Shown: positions 10,181-21,212, numbered from the stretch's first letter. The stretch is 64,000 nt of DNA from Carya illinoinensis (GCF_018687715.1 NC_056762.1:18531364-18595363); one strand, 5' to 3'. Translations and numbers: made by a program. Notes: generated by a model from the letters alone, not told the origin.

Positions 10181-10300
10181 GGGTGCGATCATACCAGCAC
10201 TAATGCACCGGATCCCATCAGAACTCCGCAGTTAAGCGTGCTTGGGCGAGAGTAGTACTAGGATGGGTGACCTCCTGGGAAGTCCTCGTGTTGCACCCCC
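10181..10300 (+). rRNA. 5S rRNA: 5S rRNA gene 34
   Basis: Consensus body. Class F, 308 bp. Confidence 0.97.
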
Positions 10301-10488
10301 CTTTTTTATTTTTACCGCATCTCCGGTCGGATGGACCGGAACGAGTACCGGGCAATGGATTCTTAGGAAAATCGCACCGACCCCATCGCGTAGCAATGGG
10401 TATCGATCAGATCGCCGGTTGGCATGGGATAGGCAGGGTGCGGCTAGGTCGTAATAGGATTATATTAGTTTTTCGCTGGTAGCATGAT

Positions 10489-10608
10489 GGGTGCGATCAT
10501 ACCAGCACTAATGCACCGGATCCCATCAGAACTCCGCAGTTAAGCGTGCTTGGGCGAGAGTAGTACTAGGATGGGTGACCTCCTGGGAAGTCCTCGTGTT
10601 GCACCCCC
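10489..10608 (+). rRNA. 5S rRNA: 5S rRNA gene 35
   Basis: Consensus body. Class B, 297 bp. Confidence 0.97.
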
Positions 10609-10785
10609 CCTTTTTATTTTTACCGCATCTCCGGTCGGATGGACCGGAACGACAACCGGGCAATGGATTCTTAGGAAAATCGCACCGACCCCATCGCTAT
10701 CAATCAGATCGCCAGTTGGCATGGGATAGGCAGGGTGCGGCTAGGTCGTAATAGGATTATATTAGTTTTTCGCTGGTAGCATGAT

Positions 10786-10905
10786 GGGTGCGATCATACC
10801 AGCACTAATGCACCGGATCCCATCAGAACTCCGTAGTTAAGCGTGCTTGGGCGAGAGTAGTACTAGGATGGGTGACCTCCTGGGAAGTCCTCGTGTTGCA
10901 CCCCC
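10786..10905 (+). rRNA. 5S rRNA: 5S rRNA gene 36 (C49T)
   Basis: C49T. Class C, 308 bp. Confidence 0.97.
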
Positions 10906-11093
10906 CCTTTTAATTTTTACCGCATCTCTGGTCGGATGGACCGGAACGAGAACCAGGGAATGGATTTTTAGGAAAATCGCACCGACCCCATCGCGTAGCA
11001 ATGGGTATCGGTCAGATCGCCGGTTGGCATGAGATAGGCAGGGTGCGGCTAGGTCGTAATAGGATTATATTAGTTTTTCGCTGGTAGCATGAT

Positions 11094-11213
11094 GGGTGCG
11101 ATCATACCAGCACTAATGCACCGGATCCCATCAGAACTCCGCAGTTAAGCGTGCTTGGGCGAGAGTAGTACTAGGATGGGTGACCTCCTGGGAAGTCCTC
11201 GTGTTGCACCCCC
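11094..11213 (+). rRNA. 5S rRNA: 5S rRNA gene 37
   Basis: Consensus body. Class D, 297 bp. Confidence 0.97.
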
Positions 11214-11390
11214 CCTTTTTATTTTTACCGCATCTCCGGTCGGATGGACCGGAACGACAACCGGGCAATGGATTCTTAGGAAAATCGCACCGACCCCATC
11301 GCGTAGCAATGGGTATCGATCAGATCGCCGGTTGGCATGGTGCGGCTAGGTCGTAATAGGATTATATTAGTTTTTCGCTGGTAGCATGAT

Positions 11391-11510
11391 GGGTGCGATC
11401 ATACCGGCACTAATGCACCGGATCCCATCAGAACTCCGCAGTTAAGCGTGCTTGGGCGAGAGTAGTACTAGGATGGGTGACCTCCTGGGAAGTCCTCGTG
11501 TTGCACCCCT
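11391..11510 (+). rRNA. 5S rRNA: 5S rRNA gene 38 (A16G)
   Basis: A16G and T at 120. Class L, 308 bp. Confidence 0.97.
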
Positions 11511-11698
11511 CCTTTTTATTTTTACCGCATCTCCGGTCGGATGGACCGGAACGACAACCGGGCAATGGATTCTTAGGAAAATCGCACCGACCCCATCGCG
11601 TAGCAATGGGTATCGATCAGATCGCCGGTTGGCATGGGATAGGCATGGTGCGGCTAGGTCGTAATAGGATTATATTAGTTTTTCGCTGGTAGCATGAT

Positions 11699-11818
11699 GG
11701 GTGCGATCCTACCAGCACTAATGCACCGGATCCCATCAGAACTCCGCAGTTAAGCGTGCTTGGGCGAGAGTAGTACTAGGATGGGTGACCTCCTGGGAAG
11801 TCCTCGTGTTGCACCCCC
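11699..11818 (+). rRNA. 5S rRNA: 5S rRNA gene 39 (A11C)
   Basis: A11C. Class B, 297 bp. Confidence 0.97.
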
Positions 11819-11995
11819 CCTTTTTATTTTTACCGCATCTCCGGTCGGATGGACCGGAACGACAACCGGGCAATGGATTCTTAGGAAAATCGCACCGACC
11901 CCATCGCTATCAATCAGATCGCCAGTTGGCATGGGATAGGCAGGGTGCGGCTAGGTCGTAATAGGATTATATTAGTTTTTCGCTGGTAGCATGAT

Positions 11996-12115
11996 GGGTG
12001 CGATCATACCAGCACTAATGCACCGGATCCCATCAGAACTCCGCAGTTAAGCGTGCTTGGGCGAGAGTAGTACTAGGATGGGTGACCTCCTGGGAAGTCC
12101 TCGTGTTGCACCCCC
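11996..12115 (+). rRNA. 5S rRNA: 5S rRNA gene 40
   Basis: Consensus body. Class B2, 297 bp. Confidence 0.97.
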
Positions 12116-12292
12116 CCTTTTAATTTTTACCGCATCTCCGGTCGGATGGACCGGAACGACAACCGGGCAATGGATTCTTAGGAAAATCGCACCGACCCCA
12201 TCGCTATCAATCAGATCGCCAGTTGGCATGGGATAGGCAGGGTGCGGCTAGGTCGTAATAGGATTATATTAGTTTTTCGCTGGTAGCATGAT

Positions 12293-12412
12293 GGGTGCGA
12301 TCATACCAGCACTAATGCACCGGATCCCATCAGAACTCCGCAGTTAAGCGTGCTTGGGCGAGAGTAGTACTAGGATGGGTGACCTCCTGGGAAGTCCTCG
12401 TGTTGCACCCCC
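12293..12412 (+). rRNA. 5S rRNA: 5S rRNA gene 41
   Basis: Consensus body. Class F, 308 bp. Confidence 0.97.
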
Positions 12413-12600
12413 CTTTTTTATTTTTACCGCATCTCCGGTCGGATGGACCGGAACGAGTACCGGGCAATGGATTCTTAGGAAAATCGCACCGACCCCATCG
12501 CGTAGCAATGGGTATCGATCAGATCGCCGGTTGGCATGGGATAGGCAGGGTGCGGCTAGGTCGTAATAGGATTATATTAGTTTTTCGCTGGTAGCATGAT

Positions 12601-12720
12601 GGGTGCGATCATACCAGCACTAATGCACCGGATCCCATCAGAACTCCGCAGTTAAGCGTGCTTGGGCGAGAGTAGTACTAGGATGGGTGACCTCCTGGGA
12701 AGTCCTCGTGTTGCACCCCC
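12601..12720 (+). rRNA. 5S rRNA: 5S rRNA gene 42
   Basis: Consensus body. Class B, 297 bp. Confidence 0.97.
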
Positions 12721-12897
12721 CCTTTTTATTTTTACCGCATCTCCGGTCGGATGGACCGGAACGACAACCGGGCAATGGATTCTTAGGAAAATCGCACCGA
12801 CCCCATCGCTATCAATCAGATCGCCAGTTGGCATGGGATAGGCAGGGTGCGGCTAGGTCGTAATAGGATTATATTAGTTTTTCGCTGGTAGCATGAT

Positions 12898-13017
12898 GGG
12901 TGCGATCATACCAGCACTAATGCACCGGATCCCATCAGAACTCCGTAGTTAAGCGTGCTTGGGCGAGAGTAGTACTAGGATGGGTGACCTCCTGGGAAGT
13001 CCTCGTGTTGCACCCCC
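12898..13017 (+). rRNA. 5S rRNA: 5S rRNA gene 43 (C49T)
   Basis: C49T. Class C, 308 bp. Confidence 0.97.
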
Positions 13018-13205
13018 CCTTTTAATTTTTACCGCATCTCTGGTCGGATGGACCGGAACGAGAACCAGGGAATGGATTTTTAGGAAAATCGCACCGACCC
13101 CATCGCGTAGCAATGGGTATCGGTCAGATCGCCGGTTGGCATGAGATAGGCAGGGTGCGGCTAGGTCGTAATAGGATTATATTAGTTTTTCGCTGGTAGC
13201 ATGAT

Positions 13206-13325
13206 GGGTGCGATCATACCAGCACTAATGCACCGGATCCCATCAGAACTCCGCAGTTAAGCGTGCTTGGGCGAGAGTAGTACTAGGATGGGTGACCTCC
13301 TGGGAAGTCCTCGTGTTGCACCCCC
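13206..13325 (+). rRNA. 5S rRNA: 5S rRNA gene 44
   Basis: Consensus body. Class D, 297 bp. Confidence 0.97.
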
Positions 13326-13502
13326 CCTTTTTATTTTTACCGCATCTCCGGTCGGATGGACCGGAACGACAACCGGGCAATGGATTCTTAGGAAAATCGC
13401 ACCGACCCCATCGCGTAGCAATGGGTATCGATCAGATCGCCGGTTGGCATGGTGCGGCTAGGTCGTAATAGGATTATATTAGTTTTTCGCTGGTAGCATG
13501 AT

Positions 13503-13622
13503 GGGTGCGATCATACCGGCACTAATGCACCGGATCCCATCAGAACTCCGCAGTTAAGCGTGCTTGGGCGAGAGTAGTACTAGGATGGGTGACCTCCTGG
13601 GAAGTCCTCGTGTTGCACCCCT
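13503..13622 (+). rRNA. 5S rRNA: 5S rRNA gene 45 (A16G)
   Basis: A16G and T at 120. Class L, 308 bp. Confidence 0.97.
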
Positions 13623-13810
13623 CCTTTTTATTTTTACCGCATCTCCGGTCGGATGGACCGGAACGACAACCGGGCAATGGATTCTTAGGAAAATCGCACC
13701 GACCCCATCGCGTAGCAATGGGTATCGATCAGATCGCCGGTTGGCATGGGATAGGCATGGTGCGGCTAGGTCGTAATAGGATTATATTAGTTTTTCGCTG
13801 GTAGCATGAT

Positions 13811-13930
13811 GGGTGCGATCCTACCAGCACTAATGCACCGGATCCCATCAGAACTCCGCAGTTAAGCGCGCTTGGGCGAGAGTAGTACTAGGATGGGTGA
13901 CCTCCTGGGAAGTCCTCGTGTTGCACCCCC
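13811..13930 (+). rRNA. 5S rRNA: 5S rRNA gene 46 (A11C, T59C)
   Basis: A11C plus T59C in box A/helix II; the second change is seen only here. Class B, 297 bp. Confidence 0.97.
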
Positions 13931-14107
13931 CCTTTTTATTTTTACCGCATCTCCGGTCGGATGGACCGGAACGACAACCGGGCAATGGATTCTTAGGAAA
14001 ATCGCACCGACCCCATCGCTATCAATCAGATCGCCAGTTGGCATGGGATAGGCAGGGTGCGGCTAGGTCGTAATAGGATTATATTAGTTTTTCGCTGGTA
14101 GCATGAT

Positions 14108-14227
14108 GGGTGCGATCATACCAGCACTAATGCACCGGATCCCATCAGAACTCCGCAGTTAAGCGTGCTTGGGCGAGAGTAGTACTAGGATGGGTGACCT
14201 CCTGGGAAGTCCTCGTGTTGCACCCCC
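14108..14227 (+). rRNA. 5S rRNA: 5S rRNA gene 47
   Basis: Consensus body. Class B2, 297 bp. Confidence 0.97.
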
Positions 14228-14404
14228 CCTTTTAATTTTTACCGCATCTCCGGTCGGATGGACCGGAACGACAACCGGGCAATGGATTCTTAGGAAAATC
14301 GCACCGACCCCATCGCTATCAATCAGATCGCCAGTTGGCATGGGATAGGCAGGGTGCGGCTAGGTCGTAATAGGATTATATTAGTTTTTCGCTGGTAGCA
14401 TGAT

Positions 14405-14524
14405 GGGTGCGATCATACCAGCACTAATGCACCGGATCCCATCAGAACTCCGCAGTTAAGCGTGCTTGGGCGAGAGTAGTACTAGGATGGGTGACCTCCT
14501 GGGAAGTCCTCGTGTTGCACCCCC
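14405..14524 (+). rRNA. 5S rRNA: 5S rRNA gene 48
   Basis: Consensus body. Class F, 308 bp. Confidence 0.97.
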
Positions 14525-14712
14525 CTTTTTTATTTTTACCGCATCTCCGGTCGGATGGACCGGAACGAGTACCGGGCAATGGATTCTTAGGAAAATCGCA
14601 CCGACCCCATCGCGTAGCAATGGGTATCGATCAGATCGCCGGTTGGCATGGGATAGGCAGGGTGCGGCTAGGTCGTAATAGGATTATATTAGTTTTTCGC
14701 TGGTAGCATGAT

Positions 14713-14832
14713 GGGTGCGATCATACCAGCACTAATGCACCGGATCCCATCAGAACTCCGCAGTTAAGCGTGCTTGGGCGAGAGTAGTACTAGGATGGGT
14801 GACCTCCTGGGAAGTCCTCGTGTTGCACCCCC
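14713..14832 (+). rRNA. 5S rRNA: 5S rRNA gene 49
   Basis: Consensus body. Class A, 308 bp. Confidence 0.97.
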
Positions 14833-15020
14833 CCTTTTTATTTTTACCGCATCTCCGGTCGGATGGACCGGAACGACAACCGGGCAATGGATTCTTAGGA
14901 AAATCGCACCGACCCCATCGCGTAGCAATGGGTATCGATCAGATCGCCGGTTGGCATGGGATAGGCATGGTGCGGCTAGGTCGTAATAGGATTATATTAG
15001 TTTTTCGCTGGTAGCATGAT

Positions 15021-15140
15021 GGGTGCGATCATACCAGCACTAATGCACCGGATCCCATCAGAACTCCGCAGTTAAGCGTGCTTGGGCGAGAGTAGTACTA
15101 GGATGGGTGACCTCCTGGGAAGTCCTCGTGTTGCACCCCC
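15021..15140 (+). rRNA. 5S rRNA: 5S rRNA gene 50
   Basis: Consensus body. Class A with TTCTTAAG, as in unit 22, 308 bp. Confidence 0.97.
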
Positions 15141-15328
15141 CCTTTTTATTTTTACCGCATCTCCGGTCGGATGGACCGGAACGACAACCGGGCAATGGAT
15201 TCTTAAGAAAATCGCACCGACCCCATCGCGTAGCAATGGGTATCGATCAGATCGCCGGTTGGCATGGGATAGGCATGGTGCGGCTAGGTCGTAATAGGAT
15301 TATATTAGTTTTTCGCTGGTAGCATGAT

Positions 15329-15448
15329 GGGTGCGATCATACCAGCACTAATGCACCGGATCCCATCAGAACTCCGCAGTTAAGCGTGCTTGGGCGAGAG
15401 TAGTACTAGGATGGGTGACCTCCTGGGAAGTCCTCGTGTTGCACCCCC
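15329..15448 (+). rRNA. 5S rRNA: 5S rRNA gene 51
   Basis: Consensus body. Class B, 297 bp. Confidence 0.97.
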
Positions 15449-15625
15449 CCTTTTTATTTTTACCGCATCTCCGGTCGGATGGACCGGAACGACAACCGGG
15501 CAATGGATTCTTAGGAAAATCGCACCGACCCCATCGCTATCAATCAGATCGCCAGTTGGCATGGGATAGGCAGGGTGCGGCTAGGTCGTAATAGGATTAT
15601 ATTAGTTTTTCGCTGGTAGCATGAT

Positions 15626-15745
15626 GGGTGCGATCATACCAGCACTAATGCACCGGATCCCATCAGAACTCCGCAGTTAAGCGTGCTTGGGCGAGAGTAG
15701 TACTAGGATGGGTGACCTCCTGGGAAGTCCTCGTGTTGCACCCCC
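15626..15745 (+). rRNA. 5S rRNA: 5S rRNA gene 52
   Basis: Consensus body. Class V, 308 bp. Confidence 0.97.
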
Positions 15746-15933
15746 CGTTTTTATTTTTACCGCATCTCCGGTCGGATGGACCGGAACGAGTACCGGGCAA
15801 TGGATTCTTAGGAAAATCGCACCGACCCCATCGCGTAGCAATGGGTATCGATCAGATCGCCGGTTGGCATGGGATAGGCATGGTGCGGCTAGGTCGTAAT
15901 AGGATTATATTAGTTTTTCGCTGGTAGCATGAT

Positions 15934-16053
15934 GGGTGCGATCATACCAGCACTAATGCACCGGATCCCATCAGAACTCCGCAGTTAAGCGTGCTTGGGC
16001 GAGAGTAGTACTAGGATGGGTGACCTCCTGGGAAGTCCTCGTGTTGCACCCCT
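15934..16053 (+). rRNA. 5S rRNA: 5S rRNA gene 53
   Basis: Consensus body, T at 120. Class L, 308 bp. Confidence 0.97.
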
Positions 16054-16241
16054 CCTTTTTATTTTTACCGCATCTCCGGTCGGATGGACCGGAACGACAA
16101 CCGGGCAATGGATTCTTAGGAAAATCGCACCGACCCCATCGCGTAGCAATGGGTATCGATCAGATCGCCGGTTGGCATGGGATAGGCATGGTGCGGCTAG
16201 GTCGTAATAGGATTATATTAGTTTTTCGCTGGTAGCATGAT

Positions 16242-16361
16242 GGGTGCGATCCTACCAGCACTAATGCACCGGATCCCATCAGAACTCCGCAGTTAAGCGT
16301 GCTTGGGCGAGAGTAGTACTAGGATGGGTGACCTCCTGGGAAGTCCTCGTGTTGCACCCCC
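16242..16361 (+). rRNA. 5S rRNA: 5S rRNA gene 54 (A11C)
   Basis: A11C. Class B, 297 bp. Confidence 0.97.
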
Positions 16362-16538
16362 CCTTTTTATTTTTACCGCATCTCCGGTCGGATGGACCGG
16401 AACGACAACCGGGCAATGGATTCTTAGGAAAATCGCACCGACCCCATCGCTATCAATCAGATCGCCAGTTGGCATGGGATAGGCAGGGTGCGGCTAGGTC
16501 GTAATAGGATTATATTAGTTTTTCGCTGGTAGCATGAT

Positions 16539-16658
16539 GGGTGCGATCATACCAGCACTAATGCACCGGATCCCATCAGAACTCCGTAGTTAAGCGTGCT
16601 TGGGCGAGAGTAGTACTAGGATGGGTGACCTCCTGGGAAGTCCTCGTGTTGCACCCCC
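16539..16658 (+). rRNA. 5S rRNA: 5S rRNA gene 55 (C49T)
   Basis: C49T. Class C, 308 bp. Confidence 0.97.
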
Positions 16659-16846
16659 CCTTTTAATTTTTACCGCATCTCTGGTCGGATGGACCGGAAC
16701 GAGAACCAGGGAATGGATTTTTAGGAAAATCGCACCGACCCCATCGCGTAGCAATGGGTATCGGTCAGATCGCCGGTTGGCATGAGATAGGCAGGGTGCG
16801 GCTAGGTCGTAATAGGATTATATTAGTTTTTCGCTGGTAGCATGAT

Positions 16847-16966
16847 GGGTGCGATCATACCAGCACTAATGCACCGGATCCCATCAGAACTCCGCAGTTA
16901 AGCGTGCTTGGGCGAGAGTAGTACTAGGATGGGTGACCTCCTGGGAAGTCCTCGTGTTGCACCCCC
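16847..16966 (+). rRNA. 5S rRNA: 5S rRNA gene 56
   Basis: Consensus body. Class Cm, 308 bp. Confidence 0.97.
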
Positions 16967-17154
16967 CCTTTTAATTTTTACCGCATCTCTGGTCGGATGG
17001 ACCGGAATGAGAACCAGGGAATGGATTTTTAGGAAAATCGCACCGACCCCATCGCGTAGCAATGGGTATCGGTCAGATCGCCGGTTGGCATGAGATAGGC
17101 AGGGTGCGGCTAGGTCGTAATAGGATTATATTAGTTTTTCGCTGGTAGCATGAT

Positions 17155-17274
17155 GGGTGCGATCATACCAGCACTAATGCACCGGATCCCATCAGAACTC
17201 CGCAGTTAAGCGTGCTTGGGCGAGAGTAGTACTAGGATGGGTGACCTCCTGGGAAGTCCTCGTGTTGCACCCCC
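17155..17274 (+). rRNA. 5S rRNA: 5S rRNA gene 57
   Basis: Consensus body. Class D, 297 bp. Confidence 0.97.
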
Positions 17275-17451
17275 CCTTTTTATTTTTACCGCATCTCCGG
17301 TCGGATGGACCGGAACGACAACCGGGCAATGGATTCTTAGGAAAATCGCACCGACCCCATCGCGTAGCAATGGGTATCGATCAGATCGCCGGTTGGCATG
17401 GTGCGGCTAGGTCGTAATAGGATTATATTAGTTTTTCGCTGGTAGCATGAT

Positions 17452-17571
17452 GGGTGCGATCATACCGGCACTAATGCACCGGATCCCATCAGAACTCCGC
17501 AGTTAAGCGTGCTTGGGCGAGAGTAGTACTAGGATGGGTGACCTCCTGGGAAGTCCTCGTGTTGCACCCCT
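17452..17571 (+). rRNA. 5S rRNA: 5S rRNA gene 58 (A16G)
   Basis: A16G and T at 120. Class L, 308 bp. Confidence 0.97.
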
Positions 17572-17759
17572 CCTTTTTATTTTTACCGCATCTCCGGTCG
17601 GATGGACCGGAACGACAACCGGGCAATGGATTCTTAGGAAAATCGCACCGACCCCATCGCGTAGCAATGGGTATCGATCAGATCGCCGGTTGGCATGGGA
17701 TAGGCATGGTGCGGCTAGGTCGTAATAGGATTATATTAGTTTTTCGCTGGTAGCATGAT

Positions 17760-17879
17760 GGGTGCGATCCTACCAGCACTAATGCACCGGATCCCATCAG
17801 AACTCCGCAGTTAAGCGTGCTTGGGCGAGAGTAGTACTAGGATGGGTGACCTCCTGGGAAGTCCTCGTGTTGCACCCCC
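17760..17879 (+). rRNA. 5S rRNA: 5S rRNA gene 59 (A11C)
   Basis: A11C. Class B, 297 bp. Confidence 0.97.
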
Positions 17880-18056
17880 CCTTTTTATTTTTACCGCATC
17901 TCCGGTCGGATGGACCGGAACGACAACCGGGCAATGGATTCTTAGGAAAATCGCACCGACCCCATCGCTATCAATCAGATCGCCAGTTGGCATGGGATAG
18001 GCAGGGTGCGGCTAGGTCGTAATAGGATTATATTAGTTTTTCGCTGGTAGCATGAT

Positions 18057-18176
18057 GGGTGCGATCATACCAGCACTAATGCACCGGATCCCATCAGAAC
18101 TCCGCAGTTAAGCGTGCTTGGGCGAGAGTAGTACTAGGATGGGTGACCTCCTGGGAAGTCCTCGTGTTGCACCCCC
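18057..18176 (+). rRNA. 5S rRNA: 5S rRNA gene 60
   Basis: Consensus body: C49 is kept although a C spacer follows. Class C, 308 bp. Confidence 0.97.
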
Positions 18177-18364
18177 CCTTTTAATTTTTACCGCATCTCT
18201 GGTCGGATGGACCGGAACGAGAACCAGGGAATGGATTTTTAGGAAAATCGCACCGACCCCATCGCGTAGCAATGGGTATCGGTCAGATCGCCGGTTGGCA
18301 TGAGATAGGCAGGGTGCGGCTAGGTCGTAATAGGATTATATTAGTTTTTCGCTGGTAGCATGAT

Positions 18365-18484
18365 GGGTGCGATCATACCAGCACTAATGCACCGGATCCC
18401 ATCAGAACTCCGCAGTTAAGCGTGCTTGGGCGAGAGTAGTACTAGGATGGGTGACCTCCTAGGAAGTCCTCGTGTTGCACCCCC
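18365..18484 (+). rRNA. 5S rRNA: 5S rRNA gene 61 (G97A)
   Basis: G97A at the end of box C; first of six such copies. Class Cr with AGCCATGGG, 308 bp. Confidence 0.97.
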
Positions 18485-18672
18485 CCTTTTAATTTTTACC
18501 GCATCTCTGGTCGGATGGACCAGAACGAGAACCAGGGAATGGATTTTTAGGAAAATCGCACCGACCCCATCGCGTAGCCATGGGTATCGGTCAGATCGCC
18601 GGTTGGCATGAGATAGGCAGGGTGCGGCTAGGTCGTAATAGGATTATATTAGTTTTTCGCTGGTAGCATGAT

Positions 18673-18792
18673 GGGTGCGATCATACCAGCACTAATGCAC
18701 CGGATCCCATCAGAACTCCGCAGTTAAGCGTGCTTGGGCGAGAGTAGTACTAGGATGGGTGACCTCCTGGGAAGTCCTCGTGTTGCACCCCC
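18673..18792 (+). rRNA. 5S rRNA: 5S rRNA gene 62
   Basis: Consensus body. Class B, 297 bp. Confidence 0.97.
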
Positions 18793-18969
18793 CCTTTTTA
18801 TTTTTACCGCATCTCCGGTCGGATGGACCGGAACGACAACCGGGCAATGGATTCTTAGGAAAATCGCACCGACCCCATCGCTATCAATCAGATCGCCAGT
18901 TGGCATGGGATAGGCAGGGTGCGGCTAGGTCGTAATAGGATTATATTAGTTTTTCGCTGGTAGCATGAT

Positions 18970-19089
18970 GGGTGCGATCATACCAGCACTAATGCACCGG
19001 ATCCCATCAGAACTCCGCAGTTAAGCGTGCTTGGGCGAGAGTAGTACTAGGATGGGTGACCTCCTGGGAAGTCCTCGTGTTGCACCCCC
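18970..19089 (+). rRNA. 5S rRNA: 5S rRNA gene 63
   Basis: Consensus body. Class V, 308 bp. Confidence 0.97.
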
Positions 19090-19277
19090 CGTTTTTATTT
19101 TTACCGCATCTCCGGTCGGATGGACCGGAACGAGTACCGGGCAATGGATTCTTAGGAAAATCGCACCGACCCCATCGCGTAGCAATGGGTATCGATCAGA
19201 TCGCCGGTTGGCATGGGATAGGCATGGTGCGGCTAGGTCGTAATAGGATTATATTAGTTTTTCGCTGGTAGCATGAT

Positions 19278-19397
19278 GGGTGCGATCATACCAGCACTAA
19301 TGCACCGGATCCCATCAGAACTCCGCAGTTAAGCGTGCTTGGGCGAGAGTAGTACTAGGATGGGTGACCTCCTGGGAAGTCCTCGTGTTGCACCCCT
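19278..19397 (+). rRNA. 5S rRNA: 5S rRNA gene 64
   Basis: Consensus body, T at 120. Class L, 308 bp. Confidence 0.97.
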
Positions 19398-19585
19398 CCT
19401 TTTTATTTTTACCGCATCTCCGGTCGGATGGACCGGAACGACAACCGGGCAATGGATTCTTAGGAAAATCGCACCGACCCCATCGCGTAGCAATGGGTAT
19501 CGATCAGATCGCCGGTTGGCATGGGATAGGCATGGTGCGGCTAGGTCGTAATAGGATTATATTAGTTTTTCGCTGGTAGCATGAT

Positions 19586-19705
19586 GGGTGCGATCCTACC
19601 AGCACTAATGCACCGGATCCCATCAGAACTCCGCAGCTAAGCGTGCTTGGGCGAGAGTAGTACTAGGATGGGTGACCTCCTGGGAAGTCCTCGTGTTGCA
19701 CCCCC
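19586..19705 (+). rRNA. 5S rRNA: 5S rRNA gene 65 (A11C, T52C)
   Basis: A11C plus T52C in box A (GCTAAG for GTTAAG), the latter seen only here. Class B, 297 bp. Confidence 0.97.
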
Positions 19706-19882
19706 CCTTTTTATTTTTACCGCATCTCCGGTCGGATGGACCGGAACGACAACCGGGCAATGGATTCTTAGGAAAATCGCACCGACCCCATCGCTATCAA
19801 TCAGATCGCCAGTTGGCATGGGATAGGCAGGGTGCGGCTAGGTCGTAATAGGATTATATTAGTTTTTCGCTGGTAGCATGAT

Positions 19883-20002
19883 GGGTGCGATCATACCAGC
19901 ACTAATGCACCGGATCCCATCAGAACTCCGTAGTTAAGCGTGCTTGGGCGAGAGTAGTACTAGGATGGGTGACCTCCTGGGAAGTCCTCGTGTTGCACCC
20001 CC
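19883..20002 (+). rRNA. 5S rRNA: 5S rRNA gene 66 (C49T)
   Basis: C49T. Class C, 308 bp. Confidence 0.97.
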
Positions 20003-20190
20003 CCTTTTAATTTTTACCGCATCTCTGGTCGGATGGACCGGAACGAGAACCAGGGAATGGATTTTTAGGAAAATCGCACCGACCCCATCGCGTAGCAATG
20101 GGTATCGGTCAGATCGCCGGTTGGCATGAGATAGGCAGGGTGCGGCTAGGTCGTAATAGGATTATATTAGTTTTTCGCTGGTAGCATGAT

Positions 20191-20310
20191 GGGTGCGATC
20201 ATACCAGCACTAATGCACCGGATCCCATCAGAACTCCGCAGTTAAGCGTGCTTGGGCGAGAGTAGTACTAGGATGGGTGACCTCCTGGGAAGTCCTCGTG
20301 TTGCACCCCC
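20191..20310 (+). rRNA. 5S rRNA: 5S rRNA gene 67
   Basis: Consensus body. Class Cm, 308 bp. Confidence 0.97.
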
Positions 20311-20498
20311 CCTTTTAATTTTTACCGCATCTCTGGTCGGATGGACCGGAATGAGAACCAGGGAATGGATTTTTAGGAAAATCGCACCGACCCCATCGCG
20401 TAGCAATGGGTATCGGTCAGATCGCCGGTTGGCATGAGATAGGCAGGGTGCGGCTAGGTCGTAATAGGATTATATTAGTTTTTCGCTGGTAGCATGAT

Positions 20499-20618
20499 GG
20501 GTGCGATCATACCAGCACTAATGCACCGGATCCCATCAGAACTCCGCAGTTAAGCGTGCTTGGGCGAGAGTAGTACTAGGATGGGTGACCTCCTGGGAAG
20601 TCCTCGTGTTGCACCCCC
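20499..20618 (+). rRNA. 5S rRNA: 5S rRNA gene 68
   Basis: Consensus body. Class D, 297 bp. Confidence 0.97.
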
Positions 20619-20795
20619 CCTTTTTATTTTTACCGCATCTCCGGTCGGATGGACCGGAACGACAACCGGGCAATGGATTCTTAGGAAAATCGCACCGACC
20701 CCATCGCGTAGCAATGGGTATCGATCAGATCGCCGGTTGGCATGGTGCGGCTAGGTCGTAATAGGATTATATTAGTTTTTCGCTGGTAGCATGAT

Positions 20796-20915
20796 GGGTG
20801 CGATCATACCGGCACTAATGCACCGGATCCCATCAGAACTCCGCAGTTAAGCGTGCTTGGGCGAGAGTAGTACTAGGATGGGTGACCTCCTGGGAAGTCC
20901 TCGTGTTGCACCCCT
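20796..20915 (+). rRNA. 5S rRNA: 5S rRNA gene 69 (A16G)
   Basis: A16G and T at 120. The spacer begins as L but has the B deletion, an L/B recombinant of 297 bp; the next gene lacks A11C. Confidence 0.97.
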
Positions 20916-21092
20916 CCTTTTTATTTTTACCGCATCTCCGGTCGGATGGACCGGAACGACAACCGGGCAATGGATTCTTAGGAAAATCGCACCGACCCCA
21001 TCGCTATCAATCAGATCGCCAGTTGGCATGGGATAGGCAGGGTGCGGCTAGGTCGTAATAGGATTATATTAGTTTTTCGCTGGTAGCATGAT

Positions 21093-21212
21093 GGGTGCGA
21101 TCATACCAGCACTAATGCACCGGATCCCATCAGAACTCCGCAGTTAAGCGTGCTTGGGCGAGAGTAGTACTAGGATGGGTGACCTCCTGGGAAGTCCTCG
21201 TGTTGCACCCCC
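21093..21212 (+). rRNA. 5S rRNA: 5S rRNA gene 70
   Basis: Consensus body. Class C, 308 bp. Confidence 0.97.

Larger units (their letters stand above)
7145..12897 (+). repeat. Segmental copy of the 171-5615 region
   Basis: Genes 24-28 repeat the classes of genes 1-5 at an offset of 6,974 bp, including a private ATTCGTAGG spacer variant in units 3 and 26. One extra class A unit (gene 29) is present, after which genes 30-42 follow genes 6-18 at an offset of 7,282 bp. Confidence 0.85.
9279..14712 (+). repeat. Higher-order block of 2,112 bp, 2.6 copies
   Basis: The L-B-B2-F-B-C-D order recurs from genes 31, 38 and 45 (starts 9279, 11391, 13503, exactly 2,112 bp apart). The last copy stops after F at gene 48 and passes into class A units. 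Confidence 0.9.
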
